From positions 36,553-100,552 of the forward strand of contig CAWDHW010000027.1 in assembly GCA_963802205.1 (NCBI GenBank): a stretch of DNA of 64,000 nucleotides. Reading direction: 5' to 3'. The notes below the pieces were generated by a model. That model saw only the letters and a list, made by a program, of their open reading frames with translations. It was not told the DNA's origin and did no database searches. Position numbers and translations under genes: made by a program. Source of the DNA: DYRB01 sp963802205. Its GTDB lineage: Bacteria; Pseudomonadota; Gammaproteobacteria; Chromatiales; Chromatiaceae. This document shows, piece by piece, positions 54,318 to 63,827 of this stretch (position 1 is its first letter; each line of letters begins with the position of its first letter).

Positions 54318-55193
54318 CACTGAATGCCTGCGAGGCGGCCGAGGCTCTGACCCATGCGCACGGGGCTCCCGGGCTTGAGGGTCGGGTCCCAGGTCAGGGC
54401 CCCCGGGGGCAGGAGCAGGATGACGGTCGAGCCCATGTTGAAGCGCCCCATCTCCGCCCCCCGTTCGAGTCGCACCGGGGTTTCGGGGACCGCCTTGGGT
54501 GCGTCGCCCCGGGGCGGAGGGGTGACCTGCCCGGCCCAGACGGTCTCCATGCTACCGACGAAGATGGCCCCCACCAGGATCAGGGCCAGGGGGCCGATTT
54601 GTGTCTCGAACAGGCAGACCACCCGCTCGTTGCGGGCGAACAGCCCCGGCACGGCGCGTGCCGTGACAGCGTTGACGCTGAACAAATGGCCGGGGATGTG
54701 GACCATGGAGGTCAGGGTCCCACCCAGGGGCATGTGGACGCGGTGGTAGTCCCGCGGGGACAGGTAGATGGTGGCGAAGGACCCGCCATCGAAGCGGGCC
54801 GCCGTTGCCGCATCCCCGCCGAGTAAGTCCCTGGCGGTGAAGCTGTGACCCTTGGCCTGGATCAGGGACCCGCGACGGATGGTCCCGCACCGGCTCATGG
54901 CACCGTCCGCGGGGCACAGCAGGGCCGGGGGCGGGGCCAGGGGGCGGGCCTCCGGGCGCAGGGCGCGGGTGAAGAAGGCGTTGAAGCTGGGGTAGGCGGT
55001 GGGGTCGCGCTCCACCGCCTGGCTCATGTCCACCCGAAATTGTGCGACGAACCAGTTGGTCAGGGTGTTCTTGAAGGGTCGCCAGGTGCAGCGGGTGAGA
55101 CGGTACATCAGGGCGCTCGAGGGCGTGCTGCGGCAGGATGTGCTGAAGGGCAACGAAGAGGCGCTCGCCGAGGGTCAGATCGGATGGGCTCAT
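54317..55193 (-). CDS. psd: Phosphatidylserine decarboxylase, N-terminal frame break
   Basis: Psd makes phosphatidylethanolamine at the inner membrane. It has NAFFTRALRPEARPLAP, the active-site region SPRDYHRVHMPLGG and the self-cleavage GST site in RFNMGSTVILLLPPG. The proper N-terminus MSPSDLTLGERLFVALQHIL starts at ATG 55193, overlapping the upstream stop (ATGA). It must switch frame between LPQHAL and LMYRLTRCTW. One extra base near 55104-55112 explains it. With correction the length is 291 residues. Psd is normally essential, so an assembly error is likely. Confidence 0.92.
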
Positions 55194-55879
55194 TTTGGAC
55201 TGGGGGCTTGTTGGGGTGGGGGACTGGTACCGATGCGGGCGGCGGGCTTGGGTGGCGGCACCAGGAGGTCCGGGGACTCGAACAGGGTCGCCAGGTCCGC
55301 GGCTATGGTCGCCGCGCCCTGACCGGGTGTGAACAGGGCCACCAGCCGGGCCCCGGGGGCGATGACGAAGACCGCCGACCCGCTGTCGTCCCCCGGCAGT
55401 GGTGCCGGGGCCCCGCCCAGTGCCTCCGCCAACAGGTCCCGCTGCTCGCCGTCCCCTCCGGCGATGATCAGGGCCGGGGACAGGCGGTTGAAGTCGCGGG
55501 CCAGGTTGGGGGCATCCACGCTCTGGACCAAGACCAGGCGTAGGGCGGCGTGTAGCTCCGGTCGGTCCGCCAGCCGGTTGTAGACCTCCAGCAACCGGCT
55601 CGCGGCCAGGTGTCCCTGGGCCTGCGTCAGGTCGCCATAGGTCAGCAGGGTCCAGCCCTGGGTCAGGCGGTCGCGGGTCACGGGGCGCCCGTCCGGGTCT
55701 TGCAGGCTGAAGGCGGACAGGTCGATGGGCGGGGCCACCAGGACCCCGGCGATGGCAGGGGGGCCGGCGGGGCGCTTGTATTGGTTACCCCATTGATAGC
55801 CGATCAGGAAGAGCCCGGCCGCGGCGGCGATCATCACCAGCCGAACCGGGAGCCCGTGGCGGTTGCCCGGCAAGAGCAC
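55190..55879 (-). CDS. SCO1/SenC-like membrane-anchored thioredoxin-fold protein
   Basis: This is a 229-residue protein with one N-terminal membrane anchor (LVMIAAAAGLFLIGYQWG) and a periplasmic part. The segment FSLQDPDGRPVTRDRLTQGW resembles the SCO1/TlpA thioredoxin fold, but the CxxxC copper/redox pair is missing, replaced by TYGDLTQAQ. ARLVALFTPG near the end fits the last strand. The C-terminus is proline-rich. I place the start at GTG 55879, eight bases after the aminotransferase stop. Its end overlaps psd. It is probably a non-redox member. The function is unknown. Confidence 0.6.
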   Translation of the reverse strand: MLLPGNRHGLPVRLVMIAAAAGLFLIGYQWGNQYKRPAGPPAIAGVLVAPPIDLSAFSLQDPDGRPVTRDRLTQGWTLLTYGDLTQAQGHLAASRLLEVYNRLADRPELHAALRLVLVQSVDAPNLARDFNRLSPALIIAGGDGEQRDLLAEALGGAPAPLPGDDSGSAVFVIAPGARLVALFTPGQGAATIAADLATLFESPDLLVPPPKPAARIGTSPPPQQAPSPK

Positions 55880-55887
55880 GATGGGCC

Positions 55888-57069
55888 TCAGGCGGCCAGG
55901 GCGGCTTGGGCACGGGCCAGGGCGGCCCCGGTGTCCACTGGCAGCCCCAGGTCGTTGAGGACGGTGCCCAGGGCGGCAAGGCACAGGGTAATGTTGGCCG
56001 GCCGGCTGCTGTAGCCCATGAGCCCGATGCGCCAGACCTTTCCCGCCAGGTCGCCCAAGCCTGCGCCGATCTCCAGCCCGTAATCGTTGAGCAAGCGGGT
56101 GCGCACCAGGGCGTCATCCACGCCAGCAGGGACGCTCACCGCATTGAGTTGGGGCAGGCGCTCCGCCTCCGGAACGGCGAGTTCCAGCCCCAGGGTCTCC
56201 AGCCCGGCGCGCAGGGCCAGGTGGTGGCGCCGATGCCGCGCCCAGGCCTGCTCCAGGCCCTCTTCCTGGAGCATTACCAGTGCCTCGTGGAGTCCATACA
56301 GGGCATTCACCGGGGCCGTATGGTGGTAGCTGCGGCGCTGCCCGTCGCCCCAGTAGCCCATCACCAGGTTGAGGTCGAGGAACCAACTACGGGCCTTGGA
56401 CTTGCGCCCCTGGACCTTGGCCAAGGCGCGCTCATTGAAACTCACCGGCGACAGGCCAGGGGCGCAGGACAGGCACTTCTGGGAGCCGGAATAGACCGCG
56501 TCCACCCCCCAGGCGTCCACGCGCAACTCCGATCCGCCCAGGGAGGTTACCGCATCGACGATGGTCAGGCAGTGATGGCGATGGGCGATGTCCACCAGGG
56601 TCTGGACGTCGGAGCAGGCCCCGGTGGAGGTCTCGGCCTGGACGAAGGCCAGTAGCCGGGCATCCGGGTGGGCCTTGAGGGTCTCCGCGACCTTGTTCGG
56701 ATCTACCGCCCGTCCCCAGGGGTCCGCCACCAGGATCGGCTCGCCGCCGTTGCGGAGCACGTTCTCCACCATGCGCCCGCCGAAGACCCCGTTGACGCAC
56801 ACCACCACCTTGTCGCCGGGCTCTACCAGATTGACGAAGCAGGTCTCCATGCCCGCCGATCCCGGGGCCGAGACCGGCATGGTCAACCGATTTTCGGTGC
56901 AGAAGGCCCACCGCAGCAGGTCCTTGACCTCGTCCATCAGGGTCACGAAGGCCGGGTCCAGGTGGCCGATGGTCGGGCGGGCCATGGCGGCGAGGACGCG
57001 CGGGTGCACGTCCGAGGGACCGGGCCCCATGAGGGTCCGCACCGGGGGGCTGAAGGACTGGATGGGCAT
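55888..57069 (-). CDS. Class V aminotransferase (serine-glyoxylate / alanine-glyoxylate type)
   Basis: This is a 393-residue PLP enzyme. LMGPGPSDVHPRVLAAM at the N-terminus, VSAPGSAGMETCFVNL, FVQAETSTGACSD, DAVTSLGG and the PLP-lysine motif YSGSQKCLSCAPGLSP identify the serine-pyruvate/alanine-glyoxylate group. It probably interconverts glycine, serine or alanine and glyoxylate. Exact donor and acceptor cannot be told. It is first in a four-gene operon leading to psd, perhaps only by co-location. Confidence 0.9.
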   Translation of the reverse strand: MPIQSFSPPVRTLMGPGPSDVHPRVLAAMARPTIGHLDPAFVTLMDEVKDLLRWAFCTENRLTMPVSAPGSAGMETCFVNLVEPGDKVVVCVNGVFGGRMVENVLRNGGEPILVADPWGRAVDPNKVAETLKAHPDARLLAFVQAETSTGACSDVQTLVDIAHRHHCLTIVDAVTSLGGSELRVDAWGVDAVYSGSQKCLSCAPGLSPVSFNERALAKVQGRKSKARSWFLDLNLVMGYWGDGQRRSYHHTAPVNALYGLHEALVMLQEEGLEQAWARHRRHHLALRAGLETLGLELAVPEAERLPQLNAVSVPAGVDDALVRTRLLNDYGLEIGAGLGDLAGKVWRIGLMGYSSRPANITLCLAALGTVLNDLGLPVDTGAALARAQAALAA

Positions 57070-57260
57070 GGACCGGGCTTACCTTTGAGTGGGTGGGGCG
57101 GCTGGATGGGCGGCGGAGTATAGCAGCGGGGGAGTGGGGCCGCCGCGGCTGGACACAGGGTCCACTTCATGCCGTCTCCCGCTAGCAGGTAGGAGGGTCG
57201 GGGAGACGGGACTGACAGTCGACAGCGGACCTGCTCGGACCAGAGGCTGAACCCACCGGC

Positions 57261-57831
57261 TCAGCCGGCGACAGAGGCGCGCAGGTCCGGCCGATGGCCG
57301 GCAGGCGCGGGATCGGGACGGCGGCCGCACACCAGGGGTTCGGACTTCAGGTAACCGGCGACGTCCGGGCCCGTACGCGTGAGCCGCGTGCCTCGAGGTC
57401 GGCGCCAGACCTCGGGGCATGCCGCTGCGGGCAGGAGGCCCAGCTCGAGGCCTCGATCCAGGTGCAGGCTGGTGTCGGCGACCTCGACCAGGAGCAGGAT
57501 GTCCGCAGGCGTCGGATGGCGGGTGCGGTACTTGGAGCCCGGTGGGGTAACCAGGGCGATGTCCGGCTGGGGCTCGCTATGCCGGCCCAGATGGACGGGG
57601 TTCTGGACGCGGACTATCGCCGCGGTCGCCGACGGCCCGCATCCAGCGAGCGTTCTGGAGGTCCGTGACGGCGGCGGCATGGGGTGCCCCGATCGGCGCC
57701 ATTTCGATCACCTCCCCGTCGATCAGCTCGACCCGGGCATCGGCGGCCAGGATGCCATCGTCCGCCATGCGGTAGTAGTCCTCGACCGTAAAGCGGTGAC
57801 GACGGATCAGGTCTTCGGCAGTGCTGGACAT
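57261..57831 (-). pseudogene. Uma2 (DUF820) family endonuclease gene, broken
   Basis: The first part, from ATG 57831, reads RRHRFTVEDYYRMADDGIL and VELIDGEVIEMAPIG, classic Uma2. The frame shifts after TDLQNARWMRAV and continues elsewhere as AAIVRVQNPVHLGRHSEPQP then ADILLLVEVADTSLHLDRGL. The Uma2 catalytic D/ExK region is largely present. After LELGL the PEVW segment and beyond are disrupted again. At least two breaks and small losses mean no full product. Uma2 genes are multi-copy PD-(D/E)XK proteins common in Chromatiales and cyanobacteria. Confidence 0.75.
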
Positions 57832-57893
57832 GTCGCTATGCGCTCCAGGGTTTGGTCCAGGGCAGGATCGCGACGATCAGCCCTGTCATCTGC

Positions 57894-58379
57894 CTATTCG
57901 GGTCCACTGGCCTCCGGCCACCAGTCATAGTCCAAGATCTGTTCGGCGGAGAAAGGGCAGTCGGCAGGAAAGGTACTCTTGGGCAATCCGGTCTCGATTG
58001 CGGCCAGGACCAGGGCACGCTGGTATTCATTCTCCAGGGAAGCCGACAGGCGCGCCCTCAGGCTCGGGCTGTCCACCAGAATGTCCTGGATCTGCTGGCG
58101 GGCGTTCTGGATGGAGAGTCGCCAACTGACGCCTCGCAGACCCTTCTGATAACGCCACTTGATCAGGTGGAGCAGCAGGTTCCTAAGATGGCTTGCCAGG
58201 GACCGGCGCTCGCTCTTGCCCACGTCTTCCAACTCCTCGGCGATGTGTAGGCCATCGATTTCACTCAGCCGCCCCTGGCGGAGCAAGGCGGCGTTGGTCT
58301 CGGCCCAGGCAACTAAGTCCATCTCGTAGCCAAGATTTGCGGGAGGGGGATCGGAGCGGGTTCTGCGGGCAAGGGCCAT
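57894..58379 (-). CDS. DUF29 family protein
   Basis: This is a 161-residue helical protein with the DUF29 pattern YEMDLVAWAETNAALLRQGR, then HIAEELEDVGKSERRSLASH, LLLHLIKWRYQ and DSPSLRARL. Members are common and repeated in genomes of cyanobacteria and purple sulfur bacteria. The function is unknown. The start is uncertain among in-frame ATGs at 58379, 58388 and 58439. It stands next to the broken Uma2 gene. Confidence 0.85.
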   Translation of the reverse strand: MALARRTRSDPPPANLGYEMDLVAWAETNAALLRQGRLSEIDGLHIAEELEDVGKSERRSLASHLRNLLLHLIKWRYQKGLRGVSWRLSIQNARQQIQDILVDSPSLRARLSASLENEYQRALVLAAIETGLPKSTFPADCPFSAEQILDYDWWPEASGPE

Positions 58380-58527
58380 GACGAGCATCCGAGGGCGGGA
58401 GTGAGTCGGCAGTATCGGCAGCGCCTCGATGGTCGTCAATGCGCCGACGCGATCAAGCCACAGCAGGGTCGGCCTGATGTGGGTCCGTGGTTGTGGTCGG
58501 CTCCAGACGCCGCCGGTGCCTGGACTG

Positions 58528-60419
58528 TCAGACCTCCTGGTAGATCTCAGCCCCGTCCTTCAGAAACTCTGCCGCCTTCTCCTTCATCCCCTCCTCGATG
58601 GCGATCTCCAGGTTGTCCAGCCGATGGGCCTCGGCATAGTCGCGCACGTCCTGGGTGATCTTCATGGAGCAGAAGTGGGGCCCGCACATGGAGCAGAAGT
58701 GGGCGACCTTGTGGGACTCATGGGGCATGGTCTGGTCGTGGAATTCCCGCGCCCGCTCGGGGTCGAGCGACAGGTTGAACTGGTCCTCCCAGCGGAACTC
58801 GAAGCGCGCCTTGGACAGCGAATTGTCGCGAATCTGGGCCCCGGGCAGGCCCTTGGCGAGGTCCGCCCCGTGGGCGGCGATCTTGTAGGTGACGATGCCA
58901 TCGCGCACGTCCTGCTTGTTGGGCAGGCCCAGATGTTCCTTCGGCGTGACGTAGCAGAGCATGGCGGTGCCGTACCAGCCGATGTTGGCGGCGCCGATGC
59001 CGGAGGTGATGTGGTCGTAGGCGGGGGCAATGTCGGTGATCAGGGGTCCCAGGGTATAGAAGGGGGCCTCGAAGCAGTCCTCGAGCTCCTTGGTGACGTT
59101 TTCCTGGACCATGTGCAGCGGCACATGGCCGGGGCCTTCGATCATGACCTGGACATCGTGGCGCCAGGCGATTTGGGTCAGTTCGCCCAGGGTCTCCAAT
59201 TCGGCGAACTGGGCGGCGTCGTTGGCGTCGGCTATGGACCCCGGGCGCAGGCCGTCCCCCAGGCTGAAGGAGACGTCATACGCCTTCATGATGTCGCAGA
59301 TGTCTTCAAAGTGGGTATAGAGAAAGTTCTCCTGGTGATGGGCCAGGCACCACTTGGCGAGGATCGAGCCGCCGCGGGAGACGATGCCGGTGACCCGGTC
59401 GGCGGTGAGTGGGACATAGCGCAACAGAACCCCGGCATGGATGGTGAAATAATCCACGCCCTGCTCGGCCTGTTCGATGAGGGTGTCGCGGAACAGCTCC
59501 CAGGTCAGGTCCTCGGGCCTGCCGTTGACCTTTTCGAGCGCCTGATAGATGGGCACAGTGCCGATCGGCATAGGCGCATTGCGCAGGATCCACTCGCGGG
59601 TCTCGTGGATGTTCTTGCCGGTGGACAGGTCCATCAGGGTATCGCCGCCCCAGCGGGCGGACCAGACCATCTTCTCGACCTCTTCCTCGATGGATGAGGA
59701 GACGGCCGAGTTGCCGATGTTGGTGTTGATCTTTACCCGGAAGTTGCGCCCTATGATCATGGGCTCCAGTTCCGGGTGGTTGATGTTGGCGGGGATGATG
59801 GCACGTCCCCGGGCGACCTCGTCGCGCACGAACTCGGACGTGATGGTCTCCGGCAGGCTGGCCCCGAAGGACTGGCCGCGATGCTGACGCAGGACCTTCG
59901 CGTAGCGCGGGTCGGCGCGCAGTTCATCCAGGCGCATGTTCTCGCGGATGGCGACGTACTCCATCTCCGGCGTGATGATCCCGGCCCGCGCATAGTGCAT
60001 CTGGGAGACGTTGGCCCCTGGCTTGGCGCGGCGCGGGGTGCGCAGGTGCTCGAAGCGCAGGCTGGCGAGGGCGGGATCCGACTGGCGGCGGTGGCCGAAG
60101 GCGGAGCTGGGGCCAGTCAGGGTTTGGGTGTCGCCGCGGGCCTCGATCCAGGGGGTACGGATGTCGGAAAGCCCCGCCATCAGGTCGATGCGGGCCTTGG
60201 GGTCCGTGTAGGGGCCGGAGGTGTCGTAGATATAGACCGGCGGGTTGTCCTCGATCCCACGGTTGGTGTGGGTCGGGGTCAGGGTGACCTCGCGCATGGG
60301 GACCTGAATGTCGGGACGCGACCCCTGGACATAGACCTTGCGGGACTGCGGGAAGGGCTGGGTGACCGCATCGGAAAGCTGGGCGGTGCGGCGGACGAAG
60401 TCGGCGGGATGGCGCTCAT
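58528..60419 (-). CDS. thiC: Phosphomethylpyrimidine synthase ThiC, N-terminal frame break
   Basis: ThiC is the radical SAM enzyme converting AIR to HMP-P for thiamin. The main frame begins (as read) at 60297 with MREVTLTPTHTNRGIEDNPP and carries KINTNIGNSAVSSS, MDLSTGKNIHETREWILRN, VMIEGPGHVPLHMVQEN and the cluster motif CSMCGPHFCSM. The true N-terminus, ADFVRRTAQLSDAVTQPFPQ then SRKVYVQGSRPDIQVP, lies upstream in the same frame. It joins ATG 60419 (MSAIP) only if one base is restored in the CCC run at 60406-60408. The corrected length, 630 residues, is normal. A TPP riboswitch precedes it. Confidence 0.96.
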
Positions 60420-60504
60420 GGGAGGGCCTCGGCGTAGCTGTTGGACAGGGCGCGAGGGGCGGGCACGAGCGGGGCGCTGGGGACAGGGGGCTCCGGCTCG
60501 ACCG

Positions 60505-60590
60505 CGCTTCCCTCCGCCGGTGCGATCCGGATCAGGTTCAAGGGGACTCTCTCAGCCCGACGCGCGTCGGGCACCCCCAGCAGGGTCTGG
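60505..60590 (-). promoter_or_regulatory. TPP riboswitch (THI element) upstream of thiC
   Basis: On the minus strand the conserved blocks appear in order: CTGGGGGTGCCC, GGGCTGAGAGAG, CCCCTTGAACCTGATC, and GGCGGAGGGAAGC. These are the THI-box sequences that bind thiamin pyrophosphate. About 85 bases separate it from the thiC ATG, enough for a translation-control platform. No obvious terminator T-run is seen. Confidence 0.95.
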
Positions 60591-60706
60591 TCGCGGCAAG
60601 CTATAGCAAGGCGCGGGGTATTTCAAGGCACGGCCGGCTCGCGTTTGCCCGCGGGCTTTGGCAGCATGGGTTAAGCCCAACGACTCAAACCACTCCGGCC
60701 CGGCCC

Positions 60707-61378
60707 ATGCGCGTGCTCCTCGTCGAAGACGATCCCCAACTCTCCGCGTTTCTGGTCAAGGCCCTGCGTGAAATTGGGGCCGTGGTGGATCAGGCCCCGG
60801 ACGGGCGCGAGGGGCTCTTTGTCGCCGCCGGTGGGGCCTACGACGTCATCGTCCTCGATCGCCTTTTGCCCAAGCTCGATGGCCTGGCGATCCTGCGCAC
60901 CCTGCGCGCCTCAGGCAATCGCACCCCGGTGCTGATTCTCAGCGCCCTGGGAGAGGTAGAGGACCGCGTCTCCGGGCTGCGCGCAGGGGGCGACGACTAC
61001 CTGGTCAAGCCCTTCGCCTTCTCCGAACTGCACGCCCGCCTGGAGGCCCTGACCCGCCGCGGCCAGGGCGAGGCCCCAGCGACCCGTCTCCAGGTGGCCG
61101 ACCTGGATCTGGACCTGCTCTCCCGCGAGGTCGCGCGCGCTGGGACCCCCATCGCCCTGCAGCCTCGGGAGTTCCGCCTGCTTGAGTTCCTGATGCGCCA
61201 CGCCGGCCAGGTGGTGACGCGCACCATGCTCCTGGAGCATGTCTGGGACTACCGCTTCGACCCCCAGACCAATGTCATCGACGTCCACATCAGCCGCCTG
61301 CGGGCCAAGATCGACAAGGGCTTCGACCCGCCCCTGTTGCACACGGTCCGCGGGGCCGGCTACGTGCTGCGGGGTTGA
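60707..61378 (+). CDS. OmpR/PhoB-family response regulator
   Basis: This is a 223-residue regulator. The receiver domain has the acidic pair LLVEDDPQLS, the phospho-acceptor in VIVLDRLLPKLDGLAIL, and the lysine in DDYLVKPFAF. The DNA-binding winged helix ends VIDVHISRLRAKIDKGF and VRGAGYVLRG. Note LDRLLP instead of the usual LDxMLP. The start is ATG 60707. The kinase gene follows after 7 bases. The regulated genes are unknown. Confidence 0.93.
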   Translation: MRVLLVEDDPQLSAFLVKALREIGAVVDQAPDGREGLFVAAGGAYDVIVLDRLLPKLDGLAILRTLRASGNRTPVLILSALGEVEDRVSGLRAGGDDYLVKPFAFSELHARLEALTRRGQGEAPATRLQVADLDLDLLSREVARAGTPIALQPREFRLLEFLMRHAGQVVTRTMLLEHVWDYRFDPQTNVIDVHISRLRAKIDKGFDPPLLHTVRGAGYVLRG

Positions 61379-61385
61379 TGGGCCG

Positions 61386-62757
61386 ATGAACCTGGCCCGC
61401 ACGTTCCGGAGTTCCAGCTTCCGCGTCGCGCTGCTGTCTGTGGGCCTCATGGGGGCATCCATGGTCGCCCTGCTCGGCTTCATCGACTGGTCAACCGCCG
61501 GCTACATGGGGCGTCAGCTCGACCAGACCATTGCGGCGGAGGTGGAGGGACTGGCCGGTCAGTACCGCAGCGGCGGCCTGGTGGGGCTGTCCGCCGCCAT
61601 CGCCCGGCGGGTGGCCGCCGACGGCCCTGGGGCCGGGGTCTATCTGTTGGTCGGTGCCGACCTCGCCCCGGTGGTGGGCAACCTGGATCGCTGGCCGCAG
61701 GCGGCGCCGGATGCGCAGGGCTGGGTGCGCTTTGGCCTGCGCACAGAGGCCGGGGGGCAGACCCGCATCGCGCGGGGCATGGTCTTCGTCCTGGCCGGCG
61801 ATTTGCGCCTGCTGGTGGGGCGGGACGTGCGCGACCTCGATGCGACCCGCGCCCTGATCCGCAACGCGCTGGCCTGGGGCCTGGCCCTCACCCTGGCGCT
61901 GGCACTGCTCGGCGGTTGGCTGATGAGCGCAGGGGTGCGGCGCCGCATCGAGACCATCACCCGCACCAGCCGGGAGATCATGGCCGGGGACTTCAGTCGC
62001 CGGATCCCCAGCGACGGGTCCGGCGACGACTTCGACCAGCTCGCTTTGAGCCTCAACGCCATGCTCGCCCGCATCGAGGCCCTGATGGCCAGCGTGCGTC
62101 AGGTGACGGACAGCATCGCCCACGACCTGCGCACCCCCCTGGCGCGGCTGCGCACCCGGCTCGACGCCCTGCACCGTGCGACCCCATCCCCGGACCTGGA
62201 GGAGGCCATCGCCGAGGCCGACGAGCTGCTGGGGACCTTCAATGCCCTGTTGCGCATCGCACGCATCGAATCGGCCCAGGCCCGGGCCAGCTTTACCCCG
62301 GTGGACCTGGTCGCTTTGGCGGAGGACCTGGGGGAACTCTATGAGCCACTGGCCGGCGAGCGGGGCCAGACCCTGAAGGTCGTGACCCAGGGACCGGCCT
62401 GGGTCCAGGGGGATCGTGACCTGCTGTTTCAGGCTCTGGCCAATCTGGTGGACAATGCCGTCAAGTACACCCCGCCCGGCGGGCAGATCGGGGTGCAGGT
62501 GGAACCCACCCCGGGCGCTGTCCTGGTCATGGTGTCGGACACCGGCCCTGGCATCCCACTGGCCCTGCATTCACGGGTCTTCGAGCGCTTCTACCGCGCC
62601 GACACCAGTCGTAGCGCCCCGGGGAGCGGGCTGGGGTTGAGCCTGGTGCGGGCCGTGGCCCAGTTGCATGGGCGCGGTCGTCCGTCTCGGCGACGCCGAT
62701 CCCGGACCTGGACTCCGGGTCACCTTGTCCATCCCGGCGCCGGCGGCGCCGACATGA
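61386..62757 (+). CDS. Sensor histidine kinase, frame break near the C-terminus
   Basis: This is a membrane kinase with two transmembrane helices around residues 15-40 and 160-185 and a periplasmic sensor between. A HAMP linker, the H-box DSIAHDLRTPLARLRTRLD, the N-box QALANLVDNAVKYTPPGG, VSDTGPGIP and GSGLGLSLVRAVAQLHG follow. After HG the frame as given runs into arginine-rich nonsense. The sequence in the neighbouring frame, AVVRLGDADPGPGLRVTLSI, ends at TGA 62755-62757, overlapping the next ATG. One extra base (or two missing) near 62670 explains it. The corrected length is 456 residues. Confidence 0.92.
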
Positions 62758-63827
62758 CGAAGACCTGGCGTAGCGCGACGGCGCCCTTGGCGGCCCTGAC
62801 GGTCGCAGTCGTCGCCCTGGTCGGTTGCGCCGAACTGCCCTATTACTGGCAGGCCGCTGGCGGCCAGTTCGAGCTGTGGCAGCGGTCGCGCGCCATTCAC
62901 GATTGGGTCGCGGACCCGGCCACAGACCCCGAGCTCAAGGCGCGTCTGGAGCGGGTGCAGGCCATCCGCGAATTTGCCAGCCGCGACCTTGGGTTGCCGG
63001 ACAATGCGAGCTACCGTGCCTATGCCGATCTGGGGCGGCCCTTCGTGGTGTGGAATCTGTTTGCGGCCCCGGAGTTGTCCCTTACCCCAAAGGAGTGGTG
63101 CTTTCCGGTGGCGGGTTGCGTGACCTATCGCGGCTACTTCACCCAGGCGCCAGCCCAGACCCTGGCCGGCGAGTTGCAGGCAGAAGGGTTCGATACCTAT
63201 GTCGGCGGCGTGCCGGCTTATTCCACCCTGGGTTGGTTCGCGGACCCTCTGCCAAGTACCGTCATCGGCTATCCGGAGCTGGATCTGGTCCGACTGATAG
63301 TCCACGAACTGGCCCACCAGGTCGTCTATGTCCCCGGCGACACCGGGTTCAACGAGTCATTCGCCACCACAGTGGAGCGCGAGGGGGCCCGCCGCTGGGT
63401 TCAGGCCAAGGGTACACCGGCGGACCTCGACAGCCTCGCCCGCTCCGAGGCACGCACGGCGGGGGTCACGCGGTTGATCCTGGGCGCTCGGGCGAGGCTC
63501 GATCAGGTCTATGCCGGCCCAGGGGATGCACAGGCCAAACGTGTCGCCAAGGCGCAAGTCATGGCCGGGCTGCGTTCGGACTATGGGCGGCTCAAGGTCG
63601 GATGGGGCGGGGCAGGGCGCCTGGATGAGTGGTTTGCCGGTCCCTTGAACAATGCGCAGATTGCATCGGTCGCGGTCTATACGCAACGCGTGCCGGCCTT
63701 CGCCGCCCTGTTGCGGCAGACCGGCGGGGACCTGCCGCGTTTCTACGCCGAGGTCGCCGCGCTGGCCCGATTGCCAAAGCCGGAGCGCGATGGCCGTCTC
63801 GCGGCGCTGGGTGACGGCGGACCCTGA
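62754..63827 (+). CDS. Lipoprotein zinc aminopeptidase (COG4324 type)
   Basis: This is a 357-residue protein with a lipoprotein signal (VALVGC lipobox). It has the metallopeptidase motif LIVHELAHQVVYVPGD with a downstream NESFATTVEREG glutamate, as in the predicted aminopeptidase family PF10023. GGVPAYSTLGWFADPLPST just before is typical. It starts at ATG 62754 overlapping the kinase stop. The apparent fusion to the kinase is an artefact of the frame break. Substrates are unknown. Confidence 0.87.
   Translation: MTKTWRSATAPLAALTVAVVALVGCAELPYYWQAAGGQFELWQRSRAIHDWVADPATDPELKARLERVQAIREFASRDLGLPDNASYRAYADLGRPFVVWNLFAAPELSLTPKEWCFPVAGCVTYRGYFTQAPAQTLAGELQAEGFDTYVGGVPAYSTLGWFADPLPSTVIGYPELDLVRLIVHELAHQVVYVPGDTGFNESFATTVEREGARRWVQAKGTPADLDSLARSEARTAGVTRLILGARARLDQVYAGPGDAQAKRVAKAQVMAGLRSDYGRLKVGWGGAGRLDEWFAGPLNNAQIASVAVYTQRVPAFAALLRQTGGDLPRFYAEVAALARLPKPERDGRLAALGDGGP

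Noticed and set aside
61239..63827. A single 862-residue kinase-peptidase fusion protein
   Set aside because: The kinase C-terminus and its stop lie in the neighbouring frame, and an internal lipoprotein signal is inconsistent with a fusion.
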